Notes: generated by a model from the letters alone, not told the origin. Positions 12,216-25,588 are shown, counted from the first letter of the stretch. The stretch is 64,000 bases of DNA from Hibiscus mutabilis (GCA_019671005.1 CM033726.1:5215213-5279212), one strand, 5' to 3'. Numbers and translations: made by a program.

Positions 12216-13295
12216 TGGAGAAAGATAATTTGAAGGTTGCCCGGTTTTTTCATGACACTTCATCAAAGGACAAACCACCCACTATTTTACAACATATCAT
12301 GGTTCTTATAAATTATTTTTTCTTGAAGGGAATAAATTAGTTGATAGTGCGACTAAGTTAACTTGGACTCATAGCTTTAATTCTCATTATAATTGTAAGG
12401 TTTAAAGATAAGTTTTGATTATAATGTCTAAATCGCCTATTTCTTTTATAAATAAATAAATAAACAAATTTGTACCTTTGAAACAAATTTTCATGTTGTT
12501 TTTGACAATAATCTATACAATGAAAGTGGGCAGAGCGTCAACTTCAGCCATTATTTTCATTATTAATTAAAATTAATATACGAGTACGAGCTTAATTAAT
12601 ATAAAAGAAAAATTACAAGTTAGACACATTTTATTTTGATTTTAAAACATACCATCTGTATCATGTTTACTATCAAATTAATCAAAAATATGAAGGAGTT
12701 AGGTTGAAAATTCACAATTTAAATTTACATATAATAAGAGTCAAATCTAGACATTAAAAGTTACAACATCTTAAGTCTTTATCTTTACTGATACATCTAA
12801 GAATAACCAAAAAATAAATGAATAGTATAAATTATGCATGATTAATAGATCAAATATTAATCTTTAAACGAAATAGAGAAGTTATTTTGTCTAAAATTTA
12901 GTGGACAATATGCCAGCACGGGTCTTAATTGTTAGTAGGACCCTTGGAACAAAGTTAAAGAAATAAAGCTCTAGATTTGTGGATTAGAACGTGAGCTACG
13001 TCTAATTAGTATCGTCTTATCGGCGCTTCCTTATCCCATCATCTTTTCTCTTCGTTTGCATCTCCATCCCATATATATTGACGATTTTGGATAAATGCAA
13101 TGAGAATAATTGTATAAAGTTTTTTTTAATATATATATATATATATATATAATTGGTTAAGTTAAATATTTACAAGAAAAAAAAGTAAAAGATTAATACA
13201 TTGTACAAGACCCGTGAATCTCTAAAACGATATTGTATTATAACATAAACTCAATTGGTAATAATAAAACGTAGAGATTATTATATTAATTTATT
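12216..13295. other. AT-rich intergenic stretch
   Basis: No gene was found. A TA run lies near 13128-13151. Confidence 0.5.
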
Positions 13296-13573
13296 CAATA
13301 TAGTCTCTTTTGAAGTCGCCGACATTTGTTCAATTCTTTTTGGCACAATATGTCTTTTTGGGCATGAAATGTTTAATTTTCATTCAATTTAGTCCTATTT
13401 GTTTTCCATTCAATTTAATCACTACCTTATTTCTTTTTACATTCAATTTGGTCCCTTTCGAAGTCACCGAGAACTGCATACTTCTTTTAGGGCACACAGT
13501 AAACTCATTTTTTTTCATTTAATATAGTTCATGCCTTATTTTTTATTCAATTTAGTCCCTATGAAGTTGACGG
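13296..13573 (+). repeat. Imperfect tandem repeat, about 110-140 bp period
   Basis: Three partial units share ATTCAATTTAGTCCCTTTGAAGTC-like segments, at about 13300, 13443 and 13547. The third unit is interrupted by the solo LTR that follows. Confidence 0.45.
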
Positions 13574-15654
13574 TGTAATTACTCTTTTTTGTTCGGATTA
13601 TAAATATTATAATAATATTGATTAAATATAGTGATTATTATATTAATATGTTAAATAGATATTGTATTATTGCATGTGTGTTGTGTATGTATGTTATTAT
13701 GCGTCTACGTGTATCTTGCATATATATGTTAACTTATATGTATGTATTCTTAATGGCGTTGTATTTTAAATGTATGTATATATGTGCGTGTATATGTTTG
13801 TGTGTGCATATAATGTGTATCTATTGTATATGTGTTATATATATAAGTGTATTAATATATTGTATGTGTATGTATATACATATTTGTGTGTAGCGTATGT
13901 TACATGTATATTAATACTATGGGCATTAATTAATTAATATTACTATGGGCTATACTATAAAATAAAATAAAACAATTATAAAATTTAAAACCCAATTAAA
14001 AGGTCCAGTCTATTTACACAAATAAAACCCAAGTTTAAATTAGTACAGGCCCAATCGGGGCCGTCCGCTTCCTCACGCGCGCGTGCAACCCACGCGCAGG
14101 ACCTTTCAGTTGCCACGCCCCCATGCGCTCTCCCTGATGGCCGCCACGTGTTTGAAACAACGGCCTCTTCTTCACCGAAGATCACCATGCCGTCGTACCA
14201 CCGGTTCCCAATAACCGAACCTGCAAAAAACATAAAAAAGAGATGGGATTTTAGAATCAACACCATAATCAACAGTTCCTAGAGCCCAGGATTTATCATG
14301 ACTACTTTGTACTTTAATTTGTATATAAGAAAAGGATCATATTGTAATAATTTTTATGAGGATCAATAAAAAAACACAGCCTCCTAAGGTAAAAAAAATC
14401 TTGTTCTTTTTTTCTCAGTTCAAAATAATAAACAAAACAAATAATAAATAAAAAGGAAAGAGTCGAGAGGGTTTTTACCCCCGTCGTATGGCCGTTGTCT
14501 GGTGACAATCCTCGCGATTTCAACTTGGGCCGTGCATGGTGAACCGGCCAGTTCGGTTTCCAAAAGGGGGTTTTGTTTTCTAAAACTAAAAGGGTTTCGA
14601 ATTTTAAAAATAAAGGGAGCGGGTTCGATTTTAAAAAATCCATTACCGAATTTGACTTTTTTTAAAAAAAAATAAAAATTTTTGAGTTTTTCAGCGTCGA
14701 TTAGCGGTGGCCGAAGGCTAAAAGCAGTGGTCGGAGTAGTCGGACCACCACTAATTTCTGAAAAATACGGCGGCCGTTTGGATTTTTTGGGTTGTGATGA
14801 GGGTAGGTTGAGAGGAAATATAAAAAAATGAGTTTTTTTTTAAGTTTAAATTTTTAAATGGCTAAGGGCCAAAAATCTGAACCAGCAGTATAGACCGTTT
14901 TATTTTTAAAATGGTATAATCACGCTTTAATCCTTCCGCCCCTCTCTAATTACTCTGATACCCTTTTGCTTTTATAAATTATTTCTATGGTCCCTGAAAG
15001 TTTTACAAAATTCTCAATTTCATCCCAAAACTAAACGAAATCAGTTTTTAAATGGGGAAATTACCCCTGAAGTCCCCCGCCCTACCTTGTATTTTCAAAA
15101 CTCCTTTGTCGCATGACATAATTATCTAATAGGTCCCCCAAAGTTTTAGCCGGTTCTTGATTTAATTGATTTTTTTAATTATGTGGAGGGTAAAATTATA
15201 GTTTTAATCCCCTGTGTATTGATAATTTTAAATCATGCCCCTATTCTTTTAATTTTAAGCTGACTCTCGAAGGTTATTTTCCTTTTTAGCCCCTGATCCT
15301 TTCATTTTGTTTAATTTTAGCTCTAATAATGTGTAATTTGAGTTTTATTTTGAATTATTATATATGATTTTGATGTTTTGTTTATTTATTCATTCATTTA
15401 TTTATTTTTGGTGTATTATTATGTTGTTAGAATATTTGTGATATATATATATGTATTATATCATATGATATTTATAGCATTCTAATTTTCATCTTATATG
15501 TATATATTATGTAAATTATATTAAGTACATATATTATACTATGTAATATTGTATAGTATGTATTAATATATATGGTAAGTATTAATAGGTTCATGTATTA
15601 TTCTTGCTGTTAAATATATATGTTATATACATATTATATGATATCACAACCTTT

Positions 15655-15695
<41 letters not shown>

Positions 15696-16200
15696 TTACT
15701 TGGTCGTCTTTTGTTTTTTATTTATGCTATCATTTTTGTTAATATTCATATGCTTTATTTTATGTATTTTAATATACCTTTTTCTCACATATAGTTTTAA
15801 GCCTTGTATCCCGGTATTTTAGTGGGAGTGTCATTCCGGTCTTCGGGTGTCATCTCCTTTGGTACCGTGGATCGAGACAAAATTAATATTCGAAACGTGC
15901 ATGTTAGGAATTATTTTTAAAATTAAATTGATTTTTTTTGTTATTACGATACGAACCCTATAGGTATTAATTTTGGGCGTAGCAGGGGTGCTAACCCTTC
16001 CCCATACGTAACCGACTCTCAGACCCAAATTTCTAAAAATCTCTGGTTTTATTTTTTATGGTGTCCTATCTACCCTTTTTTTGAATGACTGGTGGCGACT
16101 CTCAATTTTTTTAAATACGAGTTTTTTTCTCTAAAATATCCCATTTTAATTAGATTTTATAAAATAAAAAACTTTTTTATTAAAAAAAATAGTCGCTACA
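13574..16200 (+). mobile_element. Solo LTR of a long-LTR gypsy-type element
   Basis: The segment begins TGTAATTACTC and ends GTCGCTACA. GACGG lies immediately on both sides (13569-13573 and 16201-16205), a perfect 5-bp target-site duplication. The same LTR family occurs inverted at 39230-42413, where it adjoins a polypurine tract and gag remnants; this identifies it as an LTR. The interior includes a TGTATATG-rich run at 13670-13900, a GC-rich part at 14040-14210, and a block near 15960-16110 that reads, in complement, GAGTCGCCACC, GGACACC, GAGTCGGTTACG and TTAGCACCC. Neither a second LTR nor internal sequence adjoins, so it is a solo LTR left by unequal recombination. ORFs inside are not genes. 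Confidence 0.88.
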
Positions 16201-16205
16201 GACGG

Positions 16206-16727
16206 CAACTGCGCGCAACTCCAATAAAGTCGTTGGCAGCTTCCACAGCTGATTTAAAAAAAATGGTACATGGTGAATTTGCCGAAGTCATCAACATTGG
16301 AAACGAAAAAACACATATTTTCCTAAATATATTCCCAAAACCAAACTTCCCTAATTATGTTTTTTTTAATGCAACACTTTCCTAATTTAACCATCAAAGC
16401 AAGCAATTATTATATGAAGTAATAAAATAAAGAAACAAGACATAAACGCACGTAATTGTATAAAAAATTATGGAAATAATTAGTGGGTATAATTACAGGT
16501 AGCTGACTTTTAGTAGGATTGGGGGCCAATGGTTGTTGTAAATGTCATGGTGAGTCCATGAAGGCATGCCCGCATGAGTCAAAACCGTGTAAGAAATGTA
16601 TTATATTTGAATCACTCAAAGAAAGGGAAATAACTGGGAAGGGGGGCAGACCGGATTCTAGATTTTGACTCCCGACATATATTCATAACTTACCTTGTTC
16701 TGTCCTAACTATTCAAATATATTATGA
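16206..16727. other. Intergenic stretch, nothing recognised
   Basis: The first 100 bp are less AT-rich and continue the sequence that the solo LTR split. No domain or repeat could be assigned. Confidence 0.4.
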
Positions 16728-17010
16728 CCATGTTTGACAATTAACAGATAGCTGATAACGGATTACATTAGATGATTCTTATTACATTAGTTATTTTGAC
16801 TAACGAATTATATTAGCTGATTGTATAAAAATATTTAGTAAAATTAACTGATAACTTATAGTTGTTTGATTGTTTAAACAAGCAAAATAACATATAAGAA
16901 CATAATTATATTCTACTTGTTTGAATAATTTATTAGTTATCAATATTTTGTATCTATTAATATTAATTATATTATAAAAATTATTTTTTTAATATCAATG
17001 CTAAGCATAT
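16728..17010 (+). repeat. Dispersed repeat, copy without insertion
   Basis: This stretch matches the complement of 33010-33198 plus 33836-33975. It shares the run GACAATTAAC.GATAGC, GATTGTATAAAA, ATAGTTGTTTGATT and AATATTTTGTATCTATTAATA. At the point where the other copy carries an insertion (33199-33835), this copy is continuous, so it represents the empty site. Element class unknown. Confidence 0.6.
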
Positions 17011-17172
17011 ATAAAGGATGTATATATTATTTTTTATATAAAACTTTATTTGAAATTTTTCGAATCGAGTTTATGAAACTACAACTCTAGTTAGGTTGAG
17101 TCGAAAATTTTGAATTTTTTGAATCGAGTTTTACTCGCCTCTAATCATCATTGTTATTATTATTTTTTGAAT

Positions 17173-17470
17173 ATTTTGGTGTGATTACATGGTAGTATAT
17201 GTTCTTTACTCTTAGTATTTTGAAAATGCACACACACCACATAGACTATGTTGCTTGAACATAAGACACCTAGGAGGAACAATATCATCATTTACCACTA
17301 AATCACTCAATGGGTTCAATCATCATTATTATTTGAACGTTCACTTTTTCATCTTAGTTTCTTTTAATAGTCTCAAGGTGATTAGAAGGTAGGATATATT
17401 CATATATAGCTTTGACAATGCACACACACCTTACAGACAAAGCGATATGAACCCACGAACATCATCTTCT
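17173..17470 (+). mobile_element. SINE-like family 2, two tandem copies
   Basis: The first unit starts TTGGTGTGATTACATGGTAG and carries GAAAATGCACACACACC. A second, more diverged unit starts near 17369 (AGGTGATTAGAAGGTAGGA) and carries GACAATGCACACACACC. The start is nearly identical to the inverted copies at 30628-30870, which also show a B-box-like GTTCGAACTCGAG. The tRNA-like A and B boxes suggest a SINE. Confidence 0.5.
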
Positions 17471-18735
17471 TTTTCACTGAGACTACTTGTTGTGTTTATT
17501 TTTCATTTTAATTAATCATGGTAATTTTGTATTTAATATATTAATAATTTTTTTTAAAAAAATACAAGTGACCCTTTGATATTCTTAATGTGATTTTATA
17601 CCAATATATGTTATATTTTTTAATCCCGAATAAAATTTACGTACATTTTACAAATAAACCTATTTAAACCCAAGTCATTTAAAAAAGAATATCATCCATT
17701 TTTACTCTAATCATTCGAATTCTACAAACGGTTTTAAAATCTAAGAAGTTAAAGGATGATATTTTGTATTAAGCACTTAAATGTTTTTCACGGATAACCC
17801 CATTGCACCATCCATTTGTAAGAAATTAACACAACAATAAATAAAGAGAAAGTGGATAACGAAAGTTAGAACCATAAATCTTATTATATCTATGGCTGAT
17901 GACTCGACATGTGTGTATAATGACTATTACTTTATTAATATCTATATTTGTATGCATATTATAAAACAGTTTATACACATTCAATTGAGCCAGATGGCAG
18001 AGGGAGAAGTTCAAGCAATAAAAAATAGAAAACTAAATAAAAAAGACTGTCAACAACTCCACGCTGAATAGTTTTTATTTCTGGAGAAATTATATTAAAA
18101 ATTATTTTTAAAATTGATGTACGGTAAATATGAGTAGAGATTTACTTGATAAAAAATATGACATAAAAAAAATAATGAGATAAATAATTTTTATTGGTTG
18201 ATCTCATAGATAACGTGACGGGAATGACCTTTAATATAATTTTTCCCATTTATGGGTTTTCACCAAGAAAATCTCATATATCCCTATCAATAACCCAAGT
18301 TTTCACATGTTATTTCGTGCGAGTTTGGAAATCTAATGTATGGTGGTTTTGAACCCATCTCCCTTAATATCGAAACTTCTATGTCTAATCACAGTTAACG
18401 AAGGCAATCAAAGTTAGACACATGATTTTATATTAATCGTACGAATTATTAGGGAGTTATATTAAAAATTTAGAGTTGCGAAATTATAAAATTTTAAGAG
18501 ATGTGAATATAAATCATCGATAAAAAAATATAAAAAATACGTAAATTATGAGAGTTTAAAATTTTTAAGGAGTGTGATTGCCCCCTCCGGCACTTCTCGA
18601 TCAATCCCTGAAGTTAATAATCTTTTATTTCCATCCTAAACGTTAAAATTGTAACAAAAAATAAGGATATTGTAGTAAAAGAAGCGGATTTAGATGTTGA
18701 TATTTATTATTTTTAATATATTTTAAGGGTTTTAT
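17471..18735. other. AT-rich intergenic stretch
   Basis: No gene or clear repeat family was recognised. Confidence 0.5.
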
Positions 18736-18980
18736 TTTGATACACAAGCTATGTAAAATTTATTTTACACAAGCCTGCATATTTATATTATAAAACCAAA
18801 TCCTAAATTATTAAACATAAACTCTAAAAAATTAAACCACAAACTATAAACTTGAACCCTAAATTTTAAATACTAACCTTAAATTCTAAATACTATAACC
18901 CAAACCCTAAATTGAACCCCTAACCCTTAAAATTAAAAGACTTATATAAACTTTAATTTACACGGCCTGTATTTTAAAAT
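18736..18980. mobile_element. MITE with telomere-like core, copy 2
   Basis: The left end reads TTTGATACACAAGCTATGTA, followed by TTTTACACAAGCC. The right end is a decayed complement (TTTACACGGCCTGTATTTTA). The core is a run of degenerate CCCTAAA-type units at about 18800-18930. It is the same family as 11059-11257 and 35978-36217. Confidence 0.6.
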
Positions 18981-19507
18981 TTTTCTCAATTTTTAATAAA
19001 TACAGGATGACAATTTAAACCCGATTGCGAATTCTTTTAACTTTACTGACATTAAGTATAGCTATTGTGATTAAAAATTATCATTAGTTTTAAATGTACT
19101 TTTTATTACCGATTATCAGTTAATTTATTGAGATGAAATATTATGTTTTTTAAATAAAGTTGAGTTTGAATTATGATATCGTAAATAAAATAAAATAAAT
19201 TAAAAATATTATTTTTATAATAATTTTTTTTAGTACCTGGATAAATGATCTTTGTTAGTATTATTATTAAATAACATTTTAAATTCAAAAATATATTTAC
19301 TTATGTATAATGAAGTTAAAAGAAGAAAAACACAAAATCTACTTTTTAACTCCTTCACGTGGTCAAGGGAGTTGATAATCAGTGAATACCAGTTCCTTTT
19401 TAAAACTTTCAAATATTAAATTAATTATCGATTTTGACGTTACTCTCTAGGTAATTCACCATCTAGAATATTTTTAGGTGTAGAGGGAGATTTCTTCCTA
19501 TCAAGAA

Positions 19508-19532
19508 AGAGAGAGAGAGAGAGAGAGAGAGA
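19508..19532. repeat. (GA)n microsatellite
   Basis: About 12 GA dinucleotides. The rest of 18981-20130 is AT-rich upstream sequence of the pectinesterase, with nothing else recognised. Confidence 0.85.
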
Positions 19533-20134
19533 CATATTTGTTTATTACAATTAAGGAATGTTATCCAATGTGAATAAATCTTACAGAAGTAATAAAAAAA
19601 ATGAAATTAGAAACCTAGGTTAAAGTAATACTACAACTCTTGTAAGAAAACACTTGTTGCTTATTACAGGACCACTTTTTAAAGTTATTTGGGGTTCAAA
19701 GACTCCTGAGTCAATGTCTTCCCCCTTTTGTATTTGTTTTCTTATATACAAAGATGTTATTCGATAATATTAAAAATTATAAATATTAAGGTCAGATTTA
19801 GAATTTTTGGTATATTTTAAACTTGAACCAATAATTGATAATAAAATAAAATAAAATAAAACAAGATAATAAACTATGGGTAAAAGAAAAAGGGATGAAA
19901 ATGGCAAAACCCAATGGTTTAGTTTCGCCGCAAACCCATTATTGGCATTCAAAAACAACCATAAACCCCTAAAGCTTTACATTAATAAATATATAAATAA
20001 ATAAAGCTTGAAAGATTCGGTTTTGCCATGCACATCATTGCATGGCCAAATTTGTATTTTGATTTTGACTAGAACCCTAAACCCCATTCAATACTTCATG
20101 CCTTTCTCCCACCAAATTAAGCCATTGCTGCCTC

Positions 20135-20141
20135 TATATAA
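20135..20141 (+). promoter_or_regulatory. TATA box of the pectinesterase gene
   Basis: TATATAA lies 64 bp before the ATG at 20205 in a C-rich setting. Initiation about 30 bp downstream would give a leader of roughly 35-40 nt. Confidence 0.65.
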
Positions 20142-20204
20142 ACCACACTCCCCTCCCTCTTCTCTCATCAATTTCAAATTTTAAAAACCCTCAGAAATCT
20201 CTTC

Positions 20205-22241
20205 ATGGATAAGCTTGTCATTCTAGCATTTTTCCTCACTCATTTCCTCTATTTTCCACTAGGGTATGGTGCTTCCATAACATCATGCGCCCAAACCCCA
20301 TACACCGATGTGTGCAACTATTACATGGGAAGTAGTGTTGCCATCACGGCACAGCTCGATCAAACTCAATTCTCATTTCGTGATGTTGCTATTCAGGTGA
20401 CTTTGAACCAAGCAGTTCAAGCTCACAGACTCATCTCTTCGATTGATTCCAGTTCATTCGACGGACGAGCCAAGTTAGCTTGGAATGATTGTTTGGAACT
20501 CTATGAGGACACCGTTCACCATCTTAACCAATCAACGAGCACCAACAATCCTATAGATTCTCAAACATGGCTAAGTGCCGCAATTGCCAACCAACAAACC
20601 TGTCAAAATGGATTCCTTGACTTCAACTTAGCCTCTCATTTACAAACCTTACCACCCATGTTAGGCAACTTCACGAAGTTGATTAGCAATTCCCTAGCCA
20701 TAAATAAGGCCACCTCTTCTTCCCATAGTAACTTCGCTAAACAAGCCGGCAACCGACGTCTTCTTGCCGATGGATTTCCGGCTTGGCTTTCAACTGCTGA
20801 CCGAAAGCTCTTGCAAACAACAGGTGCACCGAAAGCTGATATCGTGGTGGCACAAGATGGGTCCGGTAACTTTAAGACCATAACAGAGGCGGTGGCGGCA
20901 GCTGGAGGTGGCAAAAGAACTGTCATATACGTGAAAGCTGGAGTCTATAAGGAAAACTTGGATATTAAGAGATCAACTAAAAATATAATGTTAATTGGGG
21001 ATGGAATTGATGCCACCATTGTTACTGGCAGCAAGAGTGCTCAAACCACAACAACATTTCGTTCAGCAACCGTTGGTAAGCTCTTCCATGAAACATGCAT
21101 AAATATTTTAAAAAATAAAAGGAAAATTACTACGTGTTAAAATAAATTCAAATTGGACAACAACAGGTGCTGGTTAAAACAAGTAAACAAATGATAATTA
21201 TCATTAGCATTACATATCATAATCCTAATTCCTAAACGAAATAGAATGACAGAGACTTAAGGAACATGCAAGTCAATTTTTTTTTCTTATTTTTGCTGTA
21301 GTAAAATTACTAGTCAATTTTGAGTTTTTTATTTTTTCTGTCCCCTGTTTCACCAACAATCTTCGAACATGAATACATGATGATTAAGAAAAAGACAATC
21401 GCCAAAAGTAGAAACTAATAGTAGTAGGAGTAGTAAATAAAGGTAAATAAGCATGTTTTTCTATACCTTCTTCGGAAAAAAAAAACTTTTCCTTCAGTTA
21501 TTTTCCATGTTTCATTTCGATTTAACTCACTCAATCTTATTTCTTCTTTCAGGTGTTGCGGGTGATGGCTTCGTTGCTCGTGATATAACATTCGAGAACA
21601 CCGCCGGACCGGCAAAACACCAAGCGGTGGCCTTCCGGTCCGGTTCCGATTTCTCTGTCTTCTACCGTTGTAGCTTCAAAGGCTACCAAGATACCTTGTA
21701 CGTTTATTCTCAACGCCAATTCTATCGTGACTGCGATATTTACGGAACCGTCGACTTCATATTCGGAGACGCCGTCGCCGTCCTCCAGAACTGCAACATC
21801 TACATACGTCGACCGATGAGCGGCCAAAAGAACACCGTCACAGCACAAGGGAGAACTGACCCGAACGAGAATACGGGCATAATCATCCACAATTCACGCG
21901 TGACGGCGGCGTCGGATATGAGGGCGGTTCAAGGTTCGTTCAAGAGTTATTTGGGGAGGCCATGGCAGAAATATTCAAGAACAGTATTCATGAAGTGTAC
22001 TTTGGATGGACTGATCGATAGTGAAGGGTGGTTACCGTGGAGTGGAAGCTTTGCTTTAAGCACTCTTTACTATGGTGAGTATATGAACACCGGCGCCGGA
22101 GCAAGTACCAGTGGAAGGGTGAAATGGGGTGGATATCACGTTCTAAGTGCAGCCGAAGCCGGAAAATTTACTGTGGGGGACTTTTTGGCCGGAAGTTCTT
22201 GGATTCCGAGCACCGGAGTGCCATTTGATGCTGGACTGTGA
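20205..22241 (+). CDS. Pectinesterase with N-terminal inhibitor domain (two exons)
   Basis: The enzyme removes methyl esters from cell-wall homogalacturonan, releasing methanol and acidic pectin. Exons are 20205-21075 and 21553-22241, with a 477-bp GT-AG intron that splits a glycine codon; the product is 519 residues. Residues 1-22 are a hydrophobic signal peptide. A PMEI-type pro-region follows with four cysteines (28, 37, 96, 133), then processing motifs R-R-L-L at 184-187 and R-K-L-L at 200-203. The catalytic domain runs from about 211 to the end. Its active-site set is complete: Q314, Q336 and D337 in G-Y-Q-D-T-L, D358 in D-F-I-F-G, and R426 in L-G-R-P-W. The usual G-N-A after D-F-I-F is G-D-A here. 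The length is normal for group 2 (type I) PMEs. Neighbour order with phosphoglucomutase resembles Arabidopsis At1g23200/At1g23190, so it may be a PME6-type gene; that is inference. Confidence 0.95.
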
Positions 22242-23090
22242 TAGTTCTCTTCTTCTTCGTTTTATGGGGTTGATTTTCCCATTTGGAAAATGTAAATAGG
22301 AAAGCGACCCTGATGTTGAAATTTATTAGCTTTACACACATATAGGTGATAAAACATAGGAGGGTGTTATTAAAATAGTTGAATTTGTGAAAAGTGGAAG
22401 AAAAATGAAAAATTGTAATTGTATGTGTACTATTAATCAAAATAGTAAATGCCATGTGTTTGTCTTGCTATTTCTTTCTTTTTTACTTTGAATTTGTGTA
22501 CAAATTAGAAATACATTAAAATATAGTTTTAGTGTATGATTATCAATTATACAAAATAAAATAGTTTGAGGGTATTCTAGTCCCTCAACTCGCATCAAGC
22601 TATCAGTTAAGTCATTTGATAAAAACTTCATCTGATTAAGTCACATCAGTATTATTGGCTGACCTATCAGCACCATAATAATTAATAATGATTTTTGTCA
22701 ATAAAAAGACTAAATTAATGTAATTTGCTAGTTTGAGGACCCAATTAAATATATTTTGACTGATGATTAAATTGATTATTTGGTAAAAAATCAAAAATTA
22801 AGATACTCTTAAATAGAAAAATGATTCAATTCATTAATGAATCTTTTTACTTTTTGTAATGCCCATTTTGAACACTCCATGAAAACAAATTAAGTCATGG
22901 ATGATCAATGGTTATCCCTTAATTTTTGAGATATAGTTTTCCTAAATAAAATCTAATTTATTAAAATATTTTTTTTATTAAATAGAGATATTACGTTTTC
23001 AAAATAAATTTTGAGATTCAAATTCATATAAGATGAAATAACATGAGCACTTTTTGTCACTCGATCAATAAGTGGATCTCAAAATAAAGC

Positions 23091-23137
<47 letters not shown>

Positions 23138-23579
23138 TATTAGCTAATAATGACAAAAGGAAGGAAGGATTAGGTAGCTTATTTGTGTGGTATATCTTGA
23201 ATTCTCCTCCTTTCAGCTTTCCTAATGAAATAGTAGTACAATTCAGGTATACACTACAACACCAACTGAGAAAATGTTACATTCATTATTTTTTATTATC
23301 ATTTTATAAATAATGTCAATTAGCTACCCTAAAATTGAATTATTATATTAATCGAATTAAGTCTAAGTCAATAATTTTAATTATTTATAAAAATATATAG
23401 TCATATATTCAAAAATAGATAAAACAAAGTATTCGCGTGATAATGCAAATTAGTAGTAAAGAAAAATTAATTATAACACTCTTTTCAAGCACTTTTTTAT
23501 GAATCATTTCAAGCAATTAGATACAAATTTATAAATTATTTTATATAAAAATTTGAATAATTTTACATCGACAAAAAGA
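22242..23579. other. AT-rich downstream region
   Basis: It contains the 3' region of the pectinesterase and a (TA)n run at about 23098-23134. No gene was recognised. Confidence 0.5.
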
Positions 23580-24690
23580 TGAAGTCAATGGTTAAGTTCA
23601 CCCAAAAAAATCAAAATGTGAGCTTATTTAGGAAAAAAAAACGTTTTTTTAAAAGAATTAGAAAAATGGTTTATGTCAGAAAATATTTAGGAAAATGGTT
23701 GAATTCTTTAGTACCAAAGGGAGTCGTCAACAATTGCAATCGACTTCGGAGTAAGTTGTTGTCTAATGCTGAGGCGGAGAAGGAACTAAAATGGAAATTT
23801 CAAAAAAGAGGCATTTAAAATAAAATAAAGTCCATATACTCAAAATGAAAAATTTTAGAAAATTTGCAAATTTTTTACTTGACATGGACCATATTGAATG
23901 AATATTAAAATTACAAAGATCAAACTGAAAATTTTAAAAATACAATAAAATTACACGTATCAAATTCTTATAAATAATTTTTTTTGCAAAAAAAATTAAA
24001 AATTTTAAGTCTAACATGTTAAAAAGGAACAAAGTAAGATTCAAAATTATTGATTATTCATGACGAAAACCGCGACAAGGCGCCTTTGACTCATTGTCAA
24101 CGTTAAATTTTTTAAAAAGTTGCATGATTCAAAAATAATTCACTTTAATTGGATACCCAATTGCAAAATTATGATAACAAACATTATTTTTTAGACTAAA
24201 CTACAAACACATAGGTTTACTAGAACTTTCCGGATTTTTCCATTTTGATCTATGTAATTTTAATTTTTTTCATTTTAGTCACAAAATGCAAAAAAGAAAA
24301 AGCAGAGTTCATAATGTTTGAAGTGAAAAAATGCCAAAAGAATATGAGATTTGGTTAATCTTTTTTTTTGGTATTTTACTCCCCTTATTTTTAAAGTGAA
24401 AAATGTTGCTTCATAAAATGCCCTGATTTTAAAATTTTATATGTTAGTCCCTATAACATAATTTATTTTTATAATATAGTCCTAAAATGCAAAAAATGGA
24501 CTCAAAGTTGTCGACAACTGCCAACAACTTTGCCATAGTCTGTGGCAGTTGTTGACGACTCCCTTTAGCACTGTAAAATTCGACCCTTTCCCTAAATAAT
24601 TTCTGACATGAATCATTTTTCTAATTTTTTAGAAACATTTTTTAAATAAACCCAAAAAGTAAGTAGGGAAGTATAATATACATACTATAA
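23580..24690. repeat. Inverted pair of a diverged repeat
   Basis: About 170 bp at 23600-23770 match, in inverted orientation, about 180 bp at 24500-24680. Shared anchors are ATTAGAAAAATG, ATGTCAGAAA.TATTTAGG and AAAGGGAGTCGTCAACAA. The right copy also holds a local hairpin made of GTCGACAACTGCCA and its complement. The small ORF at 23579 lies in this repeat and is not a gene. Confidence 0.55.
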
Positions 24691-24954
24691 TAGAATAATA
24701 TAAAGCATTATATTATCAAATTATTTTATTCTTCCCAAGTGTTATAGTTGTACAATTTTATTAACATTTGAGTAAATATAAAAAATAATTATTATAACAC
24801 ATAATCAGATAGATAAATGAAAATATATTTAAATTAAAATAAATTTATAAAGTACCCTCGCCTAATTGGGCATAAAATTAGATTTAGACTAAATATGCAT
24901 TTATAAATGACATAACTCAAATTTAAATTTTTTTATTGCCCTTTCAGTTTTTAG

Positions 24955-25083
24955 GGTAGATCCGCGTCGCACACCTAACTTTGGTGGATGAGTCTCTCAG
25001 CGAAAATTTTCTGCATACACAAAGACTCGAACTCGACACCTGCTTAAACGATACAAATCTGTTTATCACTTGGACCAATTCAT
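24955..25083 (-). mobile_element. tRNA-derived SINE, family 1, copy B
   Basis: Read on the minus strand: TTGGTCCAAGTGATAAACAG (A-box region), ATCGTTTAAGCAGGTGTCG, GAGTTCGAGTCTTTG (well-kept B box), GAGAGACTCATCCACC and GCGACGCGGATC. It is the copy with the best-kept B box of the three. Confidence 0.65.
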
Positions 25084-25588
25084 TTTAATTAATAAAATTT
25101 TTCATATTATTATTAAATTGATTAGTTGATTAATAAAAGTGAAGAATGGTAATCCAAAGGTTTGTATCAATCATGTCATGTCTCCAAAGTGCAAATTAAG
25201 TCGTGCATGCACACAGTCCACATGCAGATCAGCCTCAAATTTTGCAAAACTTAAGTTCATAGTTTTCATGAATATTCTTAATTTAAGTCACCTCGGATCA
25301 ATAGTCCTTTTTTTGCAATTTATATTTTGTTTTTTTGGGTGAAAAGTGCAGGGTTCTTGTTGAGAAGTTGCCATTAAGGCAGATGGCTGGTCTCATCATC
25401 AACAGTTAAACAAGGTCGGATAATTGGGTTATTTCTAATTGGTTGTGCATTTGGATAACACTGCCCACTCCACAAATACTTGCCACTAATACTTTTGTAA
25501 TTTTAGAATAATTTTTCATTATTTCATGATAAACCCACTCCAATTAGAAACTTCACGTCTTATCCATTAGGATTCTTCATGTTGTATA

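Noticed and set aside
13618..13893. Cysteine- and tyrosine-rich 91-codon ORF
   Set aside because: It is the TGTATATG-rich low-complexity run inside the solo LTR; the residues follow from base composition.
23579..23818. 79-codon lysine-rich ORF
   Set aside because: It lies in one arm of an inverted repeat and has no domain; the lysines come from A-rich DNA.
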